Of a stretch of DNA of 7,140 nucleotides, positions 1-5,741 are shown in pieces. The DNA is from an uncultured Clostridia bacterium. Lineage in GTDB: Bacteria; Bacillota; Clostridia; Christensenellales; Borkfalkiaceae. Numbering within the stretch: the stretch's first letter is position 1; every line of letters starts with the position of its first letter. The position numbers were made by a program, and so were the translations under genes. The notes beneath the pieces are model-generated. The model was not told where the DNA came from, did no database searches, and was given only the letters and a program-made list of their open reading frames with translations. The stretch is from positions 1 through 7,140 of the forward strand of contig CANREK010000068.1 in NCBI GenBank assembly GCA_947629605.1. Direction: 5' to 3'.

Positions 1-16
1 GCTCGCCCGATTCTTG

Positions 17-41
17 CCCTCCCCCTGCGTCAGGGGGAGGG
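17..41. repeat. Perfect 11-bp G/C-rich hairpin, likely dispersed palindromic repeat
   Basis: Positions 17-27 are the exact reverse complement of 31-41, with a 3-base loop (CGT). It is too far from the pncB start to be its ribosome binding site, and the window begins 16 bases upstream, so the preceding gene cannot be seen. Short C-rich/G-rich palindromes of this style occur as dispersed intergenic repeats in many clostridial genomes, and that is the preferred reading. It could instead end transcription of the upstream gene, but no T-tract follows. Confidence 0.55.
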
Positions 42-54
42 GTAGGGGAGGGGG
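33..54 (+). other. Four-tract G-run, potential G-quadruplex
   Basis: Four G runs of 5, 4, 4 and 5 bases are separated by single A, TA and single A. This satisfies the canonical intramolecular G-quadruplex pattern with very short loops. The tract overlaps the 3' arm of the preceding hairpin, so the two structures would exclude each other. It ends 20 bases before the pncB Shine-Dalgarno. Whether it lies in the pncB transcript is unknown because no promoter is visible in the window. Confidence 0.45.
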
Positions 55-88
55 TCCGCCCTCAAACGAAGTCCAAGGAGAAAAAACA

Positions 89-1525
89 ATGAGAAATCTC
101 ACGCTACTGACCGACCTCTATCAACTGACGATGGGGCAGGGGTATTTCGAGAAAAAGAGGCACGAAGAGACGGCCGTGTTCGACATCTTCTTCCGCCCCA
201 ACCGCCTCATCACCTATTCCGTGGCGGCGGGCATGGAACAGGCCGCGCAGTACCTCACAAATCTGCACTTCGACGAAGAGGACATCGCCTATCTCCGTTC
301 GCTCGGGCTCTTTACGGAGGACTTTCTCGCCTATCTCAAAGGGCTCCGCTTCACGGGCGACGTCTATGCCGTGAAGGAAGGGGAGATCGTCTTTCCCTAC
401 GAGCCCATTCTGACCGTCAAGGCGCCCATGATACAGGCGCAGCTCGTGGAAACGGCGCTTCTCACCATCATCAACCACCAGACGCTCATCGCCACCAAGG
501 CCTCCAAGATCTGTGCGGCGGCACAGGGAGCCGTCGTCATGGAGTTCGGCCTCCGCCGTGCGCAGGGGCCCGATGCGGGCGTCTACGGGGCGCGCGCGGC
601 CGTCATCGGCGGATGCACTTCCACATCCAACGTCATCGCGGGTCGGCTCTTCAACGTACCCGTCGCGGGCACCATGGCGCACAGCTGGGTCATGAATTTT
701 CCCTCGGAGATCGAAGCCTTCCGCGCCTATGCCGAGACCTTCCCCGACGCCTGTCTGCTCCTCGTCGATACATATGACACTTTGAGAAGCGGCGTGCCGC
801 ATGCCATTGAGGTATTCAAGGAGCTCCGCGCAAGCGGCCACGAGCCCAAGGGCATCCGCCTCGACTCGGGCGACCTTGCCTACCTCTCCAAGGAAGCGAG
901 GAAGATGCTCGACAAAGCCGGGTTCGAAAAGGCCATCATCTGTGCCTCGGGCGACCTCGACGAGAATTCCATCCGCTCTCTCAAAGAGCAGGGGGCCAAG
1001 ATCGACAGCTGGGGCGTCGGCACCAAGCTCATCACGAGCGCCGACCTTCCCGCCCTCGGCGGCGTCTACAAACTTGCCGCCGTCTACGATGAAGCGGGCA
1101 ACGAGATCCCCAAGATCAAGCTCTCCGACACGACGGAGAAGATCACCAACCCCTCCTTCAAGGAAGTTTACAGAATTTACGACCGTGAGACGGACAAGGC
1201 CGTTGCCGACTACATCACCCGCTTTGACGAAGTTGTCGACGAGAGGGAGCCCCTGCTCCTGTTCCACCCCGTCGATACATGGAAGCGCATGACGGTGAAA
1301 AACTTCCGCGTGCGCAGACTCCGTTCGCTCCTCATCGAGAGGGGCAAGCGCACCTACGACTCTCTTCCGCTCATGGACATTCAGAGGTACTGCGCCGAGG
1401 AAAAGAACAGATTTTGGGAGGAGTATACCCGCCCCGACATGCCGCATATCTATAAGGTGGACTTGTCCCCCGCGCTCTACGAGCTCAAACGCGGCATGGT
1501 GGAACAGTACGGAAAGGGAGAGTGA
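89..1525 (+). CDS. pncB: Nicotinate phosphoribosyltransferase
   Basis: Cytoplasmic enzyme of the Preiss-Handler NAD salvage pathway. It condenses nicotinate with PRPP, coupled to ATP hydrolysis, to give nicotinate mononucleotide. The 478-residue product has the usual length for the bacterial family. It opens with LLTDLYQLTMGQGYF, the typical N-terminus. Other family motifs are EFGLRRAQG (about 152-160), GTMAHSWVM (193-201; His198 fits the phosphorylated histidine of the family), DTYDT (227-231), RLDSGDL (257-263) and GVGT (309-312). The start at 89 is chosen because AAGGAG lies 8 bases upstream. An upstream in-frame ATG at 14 would add a Gly/Arg-rich stretch translated from the hairpin and G-run and has no ribosome binding site. 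It is the first gene of a five-gene run; the next gene starts 6 bases after the stop. The assignment is firm, and nothing suggests decay. Confidence 0.96.
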   Translation: MRNLTLLTDLYQLTMGQGYFEKKRHEETAVFDIFFRPNRLITYSVAAGMEQAAQYLTNLHFDEEDIAYLRSLGLFTEDFLAYLKGLRFTGDVYAVKEGEIVFPYEPILTVKAPMIQAQLVETALLTIINHQTLIATKASKICAAAQGAVVMEFGLRRAQGPDAGVYGARAAVIGGCTSTSNVIAGRLFNVPVAGTMAHSWVMNFPSEIEAFRAYAETFPDACLLLVDTYDTLRSGVPHAIEVFKELRASGHEPKGIRLDSGDLAYLSKEARKMLDKAGFEKAIICASGDLDENSIRSLKEQGAKIDSWGVGTKLITSADLPALGGVYKLAAVYDEAGNEIPKIKLSDTTEKITNPSFKEVYRIYDRETDKAVADYITRFDEVVDEREPLLLFHPVDTWKRMTVKNFRVRRLRSLLIERGKRTYDSLPLMDIQRYCAEEKNRFWEEYTRPDMPHIYKVDLSPALYELKRGMVEQYGKGE

Positions 1526-1531
1526 AGCGAG

Positions 1532-2017
1532 GTGTTCGGACTTTACACCAAGAAAAAAGTGAAAAAGCTCACCGCTCGGCTCAAAGAGGAGTACGAGGGG
1601 GCGCTTGCGCGGCAGCGGGAGGCGGCGGAGACCCTCAAAGAGGAGAACCGTGCGCTCTCTGCCCGCGTGCTTGAACTCGAAAACGAGCGCTCGGGTGCGC
1701 TTGCCGCCTTTCAGGCCGCCGAACAGGAGCGGGAGAAGATCCGCAAAGAGGGGGAAGAGACGCTCGAAAACGACCGCCGCGAACTTGCCCTTCTCAAAGA
1801 AAAATGCAGACTTATGTTGCAAAATTTGCAGGAAAAGTACCCCGACGAGGAGGACACGCGCAGTTTTGCGGCGTTCATGGCGGAGCTCGGCGGCACGGTG
1901 GATGACGAGGAAGAGACGGGGTTCAACCTCGACGACGTTACCTCGCCCAAGGGCCCGCTCGACCTCAAACAGCTTTGCCTCGATTTGGGGCTCACGGAGG
2001 ACGACAATGAAGGATAA
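1532..2017 (+). CDS. Coiled-coil protein of unknown function
   Basis: A 161-residue acidic protein that I do not recognise. Residues about 5-100 are rich in Glu, Lys, Arg and Leu with heptad-like spacing and no helix breakers, so a long coiled coil is expected. A conserved-looking tail follows (about 125-157), including the segment FNLDDVTSPKGPLDLKQLC. No signal peptide or membrane segment is visible. Translation probably starts at GTG 1532: AAAGGGAG at 1513-1520, inside the end of pncB, is a plausible ribosome binding site, and there is no better ATG near the start of the frame. Its end overlaps lspA by 11 bases, which indicates coupled expression. The coiled-coil-plus-short-motif layout resembles DivIVA/GpsB-type scaffolds in general form only, and I see no family signature. 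The gene is judged real because it fills the gap between pncB and lspA with good start and stop spacing. Confidence 0.8.
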   Translation: MFGLYTKKKVKKLTARLKEEYEGALARQREAAETLKEENRALSARVLELENERSGALAAFQAAEQEREKIRKEGEETLENDRRELALLKEKCRLMLQNLQEKYPDEEDTRSFAAFMAELGGTVDDEEETGFNLDDVTSPKGPLDLKQLCLDLGLTEDDNEG

Positions 2018-2606
2018 CGCGACCCCCGTCTTGTCGGCGGAAAAAATCGAAAAACAGAAAAAAATCACACATATGTTGCAGTTTTCGCTCATCGTGTGCG
2101 TCGCCCTGTTCGTTGACCAGCTCACAAAACTGCTCGCCTTCGCCTTCCTGCCCGAGCCGACTTCCTATTTCCCCATCATCAAGGGTGTCATCGGCTTCTC
2201 GCATGTGGAAAACGACGCCATCGCCTTCGGGATCGGCAGCGGAAACCGCACTTTTATGGTCATCATCATGCTCGTCACGGCCATTCTCATGGTCGGGATC
2301 CCCGTTTTGTCCTTTACGGCATTCAAAAAGAATCGCCCCGCGCAGATCTGCCTTGCCTTCATCGAGGGCGGCGCGATCGGCAACTTTATCGATCGTCTGT
2401 GCGTAAAAAATGCAGAGGGGGTGGCGGTTGTCCGCGATTTTGTCGATCTCACCCGCTTCGGCTTCGCCAACTGCAACGTGGCCGACTTCTTCATCACCTT
2501 CGCCGCAGTCGCTCTCGTCATCATCTTGCTCTTTATCGGCCCGCAGTCGGCATTTCCCCTCAAAAAGGAATGGCGGGATGAGGCCAAAAAGGAAGAGACC
2601 AAATGA
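2007..2606 (+). CDS. lspA: Lipoprotein signal peptidase (signal peptidase II)
   Basis: An inner-membrane aspartyl protease that cuts the signal peptide from diacylglyceryl-modified prolipoproteins, just before the lipidated cysteine. The 199-residue protein has a charged cytoplasmic lead (1-22) and four hydrophobic segments near 24-47, 82-106, 112-126 and 162-178. Family motifs are present: DQLTK (37-41), the AFG motif with preceding Asn69 (VENDAIAFG), GGAIGNFIDR (121-130), VRDFVDL (142-148) and NVADFFI (157-163). Asp144 and Asp160 fit the catalytic pair. The start at 2007 has GGAGG 6 bases upstream, inside the end of the preceding gene. The next gene begins in an ATGA overlap. Mild oddities are Glu120 before the GGA motif, where a hydrophobic residue is usual, an Asp after Asn69, and a long N-terminal lead. 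Identity is secure. Confidence 0.95.
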   Translation: MKDNATPVLSAEKIEKQKKITHMLQFSLIVCVALFVDQLTKLLAFAFLPEPTSYFPIIKGVIGFSHVENDAIAFGIGSGNRTFMVIIMLVTAILMVGIPVLSFTAFKKNRPAQICLAFIEGGAIGNFIDRLCVKNAEGVAVVRDFVDLTRFGFANCNVADFFITFAAVALVIILLFIGPQSAFPLKKEWRDEAKKEETK

Positions 2607-3520
2607 CGGAGCTCACCTTTACGGCAGAGGAGAGCGGGCGGGTGGACGTCTTTTTGAGCGGCGTCACTTCGCTCACGCGCTCGGCTGTCAAAAAACTTGC
2701 CGATGAGGGGAACGTCTCCGTCAACGGCACCCCCGTGCGGGCGGGATTTGAGGTAAAAAACGGCGATCATGTGCGCGTTTTCATCCCCGATCCCGTTCCG
2801 ACCCGCGCCGTGCCCGAGGACATCCCCATCGATATCGTCTATGAGGATGACGACCTCGCCGTCGTCAACAAGGCGCAGGGCATGACCGTCCACGCGGGCG
2901 CGGGCAACTACGAGGGCACCCTCGTCAACGCCCTCCTGTACCGCCTCAAAAATCTGAGCGGCGTGGGGGGAGAACTTCGCCCCGGCATCGTGCACCGCAT
3001 CGACAAGGACACGTCGGGCCTCCTCGTCGTCGCTAAGAACGACTTTTCTCACCTGTCCCTTTCCAAACAGATCGCCGAGAAAGAGGCGAGACGGGAATAT
3101 CTCGCCCTCCTCGAAGGGGTGGTCAAGGAGGACAGCGGGCACATCGAGACGGACATCGGCCGAGACCCCAAGGATCGGCTCAGAATGGCCGTGCTTCCCG
3201 CGGGGAAGGGCAAGCTCGCCGTCACCGATTGGGAGACGGTGGAGCGCTTCAAAGAGAACACGCTCGCAAAGTTCACACTGCATACGGGCAGAACACATCA
3301 GATCCGCGTGCACGCAAGATATATGGGGCACCCCGTCGTGGGGGATAAACTCTACGGATATAAGAGACAGCGGTTTCATTTGGAAGGCCAGCTTCTGCAC
3401 GCCTACCGCCTCACGCTCACCCACCCGAGGACGGGGGAAGTGATGATGTTCGAGGCGCCGCTGCCCGTTTATTTCGCACATATCATTGAAATTTTACGAG
3501 GAGAAGAGAGAGGATCATGA
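2603..3520 (+). CDS. rluD: RluD/YlyB-family 23S rRNA pseudouridine synthase
   Basis: Isomerises specific uridines to pseudouridine, most probably in large-subunit rRNA, as RluA/RluC/RluD-family enzymes do. The 305-residue product has the expected length. An N-terminal S4 RNA-binding domain covers about 13-62, followed by the catalytic domain. The catalytic motif is GIVHRIDKDTSGLLVVAKN (128-146), with Asp134 the catalytic aspartate by family homology. The family's C-terminal motif LHTGRTHQIRVHARYMGHP (226-244), followed by VVGDKLYG, is intact. The start overlaps the lspA stop as ATGA. An lspA-rluD (ylyB) neighbourhood is common in Firmicutes and supports the RluD-like subgroup. The exact target uridines cannot be read from sequence, so the symbol is by family. 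Confidence 0.92.
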   Translation: MTELTFTAEESGRVDVFLSGVTSLTRSAVKKLADEGNVSVNGTPVRAGFEVKNGDHVRVFIPDPVPTRAVPEDIPIDIVYEDDDLAVVNKAQGMTVHAGAGNYEGTLVNALLYRLKNLSGVGGELRPGIVHRIDKDTSGLLVVAKNDFSHLSLSKQIAEKEARREYLALLEGVVKEDSGHIETDIGRDPKDRLRMAVLPAGKGKLAVTDWETVERFKENTLAKFTLHTGRTHQIRVHARYMGHPVVGDKLYGYKRQRFHLEGQLLHAYRLTLTHPRTGEVMMFEAPLPVYFAHIIEILRGEERGS

Positions 3521-3939
3521 AAAAGATCAAGAGAGAAAAGAGGGGCGAACAGGAGCGCAAGGAAGCGCAGAAGTCCGCCCGCGACGTCACCTATGAGAAC
3601 GAGAAAAAGGAGAATAAGATCCAAAAGGAGAACGCCCAAAGGATGCGCGAGGAACGGCTCAAAAACCGTTGGCGCTTTGCCGATCTGTTCGCGTTTTTCG
3701 CCCTGCTCCTCTCGGCGCTCCTGTTTGCGCTCGGCCCGTTCGTGCGCTGGCTGCTCTCAAACAACAGCGCGGGACAGACGACGCTCAACGTTTTGAGCTC
3801 CGTCGCACAGTACTGCATGCTCGCCGCGGTCGCGCTTCCCGCATGGTACTTTGTGCGCAAGAAGAACGGTTTTTGGACGATCCTCTTTGTCGTCGTCATC
3901 GTCATCTACATCGTAGGCACCATCATGGGCGCCATCTGA
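3517..3939 (+). CDS. Small membrane protein with charged N-terminal tail
   Basis: A 140-residue protein I do not recognise. Residues 1-52 are extremely rich in Lys, Arg and Glu (helical, probably cytoplasmic). Three hydrophobic segments follow, near 55-79, 94-113 and 118-138, the last reaching the C-terminus. Arg/Lys residues flank the helices (around 50-53 and 114-116), as expected under the positive-inside rule. The start at 3517 overlaps the rluD stop as ATGA, and GAGGAGAAGAGAGAGG just upstream supplies the ribosome binding site, so it is the last gene of the operon. No catalytic motif is visible. Position and coupling argue that it is a real gene; its function is unknown. Confidence 0.8.
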   Translation: MKKIKREKRGEQERKEAQKSARDVTYENEKKENKIQKENAQRMREERLKNRWRFADLFAFFALLLSALLFALGPFVRWLLSNNSAGQTTLNVLSSVAQYCMLAAVALPAWYFVRKKNGFWTILFVVVIVIYIVGTIMGAI

Positions 3940-3946
3940 CGCCGAA

Positions 3947-3999
3947 AGAGGGGACTTTTGGGGAATGGCATGGCGCCATTTGCCCCGCAAAAGACCTCT
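3947..3999 (+). terminator. Large imperfect hairpin after the pncB-lspA-rluD operon
   Basis: The arms pair as AGAGG/CCTCT, CTTTTG/CAAAAG, GGGG/CCCC and AATGGC/GCCATT with small internal loops and a 5-base apical loop (3970-3974). It begins 8 bases after the last stop codon of the operon. It lacks a following U-tract, so it is either a weak terminator, an mRNA 3'-end stabiliser, or a repeat remnant. Confidence 0.45.
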
Positions 4000-4042
4000 G
4001 TGACGACAAAGAAAAAATCCTTCCCAAACAGCGCAAAAACGA

Positions 4043-4071
4043 TTGCTTTTTTCGGAAGAATCATGTACAAT
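4043..4071 (+). promoter_or_regulatory. Likely promoter of tRNA-Ser
   Basis: A -35-like TTGCTT (4043-4048) and a -10 TACAAT (4066-4071, 5 of 6 matches) are separated by 17 bases. A start point 6-8 bases downstream would fall at about 4077-4079, just before the mature tRNA. The -35 is weak (3 of 6 matches), so the call rests on the -10, spacing and position. Confidence 0.5.
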
Positions 4072-4080
4072 AATGGCGAT

Positions 4081-4171
4081 GCAGAGATGGCGGAGCGGCC
4101 GAACGCGCACGATTCGAAATCGTGTGACGGTGGTGAATCGTCCGTGGGTTCAAATCCCACTCTCTGCGCCA
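4081..4171 (+). tRNA. tRNA-Ser, anticodon CGA
   Basis: Decodes UCG. The acceptor stem 4081-4087 (GCAGAGA) pairs perfectly with 4161-4167 (TCTCTGC). G4168 is the discriminator, usual for tRNA-Ser, and CCA is encoded at 4169-4171. The D-stem GCG/CGC is at 4090-4092/4104-4106. The anticodon stem is 4108-4112/4120-4124, with loop TTCGAAA and anticodon CGA at 4115-4117. The long class II variable arm is at 4126-4142 (GACG paired with CGTC). The T arm is GTGGG-TTCAAAT-CCCAC at 4144-4160. All class II features are intact, so integration has not broken the gene; the element supplies or keeps a full 3' end. Confidence 0.97.
4149..4171. other. Candidate attachment site (attL) at the tRNA-Ser 3' end
   Basis: A tyrosine recombinase gene ends 69 bases from the tRNA, and composition shifts to A+T-rich right after the CCA. 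Such integrases commonly target the T-arm to 3'-end region, which is duplicated at the far end of the element. The core limits given are an inference: the matching attR would lie beyond the right edge, so the direct repeat cannot be seen here. Confidence 0.45.
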
Positions 4172-4212
4172 AGGGCAAAATTGCAGTAAAAAACTGTGAT
4201 TTTGCCCTTTTT
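4171..4212 (+). terminator. Rho-independent terminator of tRNA-Ser
   Basis: 4171-4187 pairs along its whole length with 4193-4209: 17 bp with two G-T wobbles, around a loop of five A. A run of five T (4208-4212) follows the stem. The stem begins on the terminal A of the CCA, so there is almost no 3' trailer. On the minus strand no T-tract follows, so it is mainly a plus-strand terminator, though the stem could also help stop integrase transcripts entering the tRNA gene. Confidence 0.85.
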
Positions 4213-4239
4213 GCTTTCCCGCGGACTTTCAAAATGGTC

Positions 4240-5613
4240 TTATTTTTTGGTTTTTTTGGGTACAAAAATGGGTACAGCATCCAAAAATGCATCGATGACG
4301 GCATGGATCTCAGCTTGTTTCTGCCGCATTTTTTCGAGTTTTTGCTCTTCCGAGAGGTCTCCTCGCAGGAAGGTGCCTTTGTCAAGTGATTCGGGATGCG
4401 TATAGTATTTCAGGGTAGTTTTGATGTCAGAATGTCCTAAAAGGATGGAGACCGTTTTGATGTCGAGCTTTTCACAATAGACTTTGAGGGTGCCGTATGT
4501 ATGACGCAAGTCGTGGAGTTTGTGTCCTTTGGAGATGTCTTTGAAAGCTCTGTCTGCCCAGTTCTCTGAGTGCTGGAAAAACAGGCCTTCGGAGATGTCG
4601 AATTTGTCGAGCAGTTTCTCCACCATTGGGGTGAGCGGAATGTCTCTGTCGGATAGCTCTGTTTTGGTTCCCGGGATGTGCAGGATCTTCTCTGTGCGGT
4701 TTACATGGCAGGCGCCGACGCCCAACGCTTCGCATCTGCGTGTTCCCGTCAGAAAGACGAATGTCAAGTAGAGCTTCTTTTCAAGGGACAGTGATGACGA
4801 GTAGAGTGTTCCGAAGAACTCTTTGAGCTCGGTCAATGAGAAAGTCGTTCCCGTTGTCTGCGTGTGGGCGACGTGTTCCAAGCGGTCGCACGGATTTGCT
4901 TTGACGAGGGATAGGGTATAGGCCCGTTTGAACATGTTGTTGAGGAACCCTTGCATGATCTGTCGCTTCCGCGTTTGCGGGATCGAATAGAGAAAGTTTT
5001 CGATCTGTTGCGGGGTGTATTCGTTGAGCCGCTTGTTGAATCCTGCTTTGATGATGTGGCCGATGTTGTAGGAATAGTTTTTAAGGGTCGTTTCCGCTAT
5101 TTTTTGATTGCGTTTGTACGGAAGATATTTTTCCTCGAAAAATTCGGAAAGCAAGGGCGCCTTCGGCTTGCGTTTCCGCGTTGGTTGCGGTTTCCATTCG
5201 GAAATTTTTCTCTCTAATTTTGTTCTCAGTTCCACCTCCGAACGCCCATACACAGAACCGAACTGTGTTGAGCGGAATTCCAAAAGGCCGCCGCGCCGTT
5301 CTCGTACGGAGCCCTTGATGTTGAGTGAAATCAGCATTGCTTTTACCTCCTCGATAAGGGAGCTCTGCTTTGTCTGACCTTCACCCGATTCTACTCTGAA
5401 TGGAAGGACCCCCGGATCGTCTTTCGGGGTGTCGCATAAAATAGATATGCCCTCCCGCGCGCGGGAGGGCATTGTCATGTTCGGAAGATCTTCATCGCCG
5501 CCTTTGACCAAGACGAGATGTGGTCGTGTCGGCTCGTCGGGGAGCATCGACATGAGCTCGGCGGCGAGTTGAATCACTGAGCGCAGCTTCTCACGCATGA
5601 GGTTGGTATTCAT
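4240..5613 (-). CDS. int: Site-specific tyrosine recombinase (phage-type integrase)
   Basis: Catalyses integration and excision between attP and the host att site, presumably the adjacent tRNA-Ser. The 457-residue protein is longer than typical 380-400-residue phage integrases. Residues 1-95 are an unusual extension; about 96-140 resemble an arm-type DNA-binding region (KGSVRERRGGLLEFR to VYGRSEVELRTKLERKI); about 152-248 is the SAM-like core-binding domain; about 257-410 is catalytic. Catalytic residues are present: Arg292 (TGTRRCEALGV), Lys317 (beta-hairpin PGTKTEL), His367 and Arg370 (HDLRHTYGT), His394 (LLGHSDIKTT) and Tyr404 (YYTHP). A tail of about 50 residues, partly helical and ending in basic residues, follows. 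The start at 5613 has AAAGGAG 10 bases upstream on the minus strand (plus 5624-5630). A 26-bp palindrome lies in the extension's coding sequence. The gene looks intact and is probably active. Confidence 0.95.
   Translation of the reverse strand: MNTNLMREKLRSVIQLAAELMSMLPDEPTRPHLVLVKGGDEDLPNMTMPSRAREGISILCDTPKDDPGVLPFRVESGEGQTKQSSLIEEVKAMLISLNIKGSVRERRGGLLEFRSTQFGSVYGRSEVELRTKLERKISEWKPQPTRKRKPKAPLLSEFFEEKYLPYKRNQKIAETTLKNYSYNIGHIIKAGFNKRLNEYTPQQIENFLYSIPQTRKRQIMQGFLNNMFKRAYTLSLVKANPCDRLEHVAHTQTTGTTFSLTELKEFFGTLYSSSLSLEKKLYLTFVFLTGTRRCEALGVGACHVNRTEKILHIPGTKTELSDRDIPLTPMVEKLLDKFDISEGLFFQHSENWADRAFKDISKGHKLHDLRHTYGTLKVYCEKLDIKTVSILLGHSDIKTTLKYYTHPESLDKGTFLRGDLSEEQKLEKMRQKQAEIHAVIDAFLDAVPIFVPKKTKK
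5447..5472. repeat. Perfect 26-bp palindrome inside the integrase gene
   Basis: 5447-5472 is its own exact reverse complement, with a core of GCCCTCCCGCGCGCGGGAGGGC-like bases spanning 5449-5470. It is far more G/C-rich than the surrounding element DNA. Read on the minus strand it encodes Met48-Gly55 (MPSRAREG) of the integrase in frame. A chance perfect palindrome of this length in 7 kb is very unlikely. It may be an inserted palindromic repeat, a protein-binding site, or an mRNA hairpin. Confidence 0.8.
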
Positions 5614-5620
5614 CTTTTGT

Positions 5621-5652
5621 ATTCTCCTTTGGGAAGTTTCCCTTAGGAGAAT
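5621..5652. promoter_or_regulatory. 32-bp dyad over the integrase SD and start region
   Basis: Left arm ATTCTCCTnnGGGAA and right arm TTCCCnnAGGAGAAT pair at 8 + 5 positions, with one 2-base mismatch and a 2-base centre (5636-5637). On the minus strand it contains the integrase Shine-Dalgarno AAAGGAG, and its other end touches the best -10 element. It is either an operator for the integrase promoter or an RNA hairpin that hides the ribosome binding site. The DNA-operator reading is preferred if transcription starts near 5644, because the transcript would then lack most of the 5' arm. Confidence 0.55.
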
Positions 5653-5656
5653 TATA
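5651..5656 (-). promoter_or_regulatory. int: Candidate -10 element of the integrase promoter
   Basis: On the minus strand this reads TATAAT, a perfect -10 hexamer, 38-43 bases upstream of the integrase start codon. No acceptable -35 exists at 16-18 bases upstream (AAAATC-like sequence there), so the promoter would need an activator or be intrinsically weak. The 12-bp inverted repeat beginning at 5679 lies just upstream, where an activator might bind. Confidence 0.4.
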
Positions 5657-5678
5657 TATTAAAAAACATCCAAGATTT

Positions 5679-5709
5679 TAGTCATTTTTTGCGCAACAAA
5701 AAATGACTA
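5679..5709. repeat. Perfect 12-bp inverted repeat upstream of int
   Basis: 5679-5690 (TAGTCATTTTTT) is the exact reverse complement of 5698-5709, with a 7-base spacer (GCGCAAC). It lies between the end of the membrane-protein gene and the integrase promoter. As RNA it would be a hairpin with an A/U-only lower half of the loop side, and no U-tract follows on the minus strand. A protein-binding site (integrase/excisionase arm site or activator site) or weak terminator are both possible. Confidence 0.6.
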
Positions 5710-5741
5710 CTTCTCCCGACCTGCTTCAATCGTGTGGGTAT

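Noticed and set aside
14..88. Upstream in-frame start extending pncB by 25 residues
   Set aside because: The extension is a translation of the hairpin and G-run, has no ribosome binding site, and family members start at the LTDLYQLTM region.
104..2125. Long open frame of 673 codons on the minus strand
   Set aside because: It runs antisense to pncB and the coiled-coil gene. Open antisense frames are expected opposite G+C-rich coding DNA, and the product has no recognisable domain.
2165..3481. 438-codon open frame on the minus strand
   Set aside because: It is antisense to lspA and rluD, both of which carry complete family motifs; the antisense product is low in complexity with no known motif.
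3906..4385. 159-codon minus-strand frame across the tRNA
   Set aside because: It reads through the tRNA-Ser, its terminator and the end of the integrase gene, so it cannot be a real gene in this arrangement.
5679..5709. Inverted repeat as a normal intrinsic terminator of the membrane-protein gene
   Set aside because: No U-tract follows on the minus strand and the stem is mostly A/T pairs, so it is listed as a repeat rather than a terminator.
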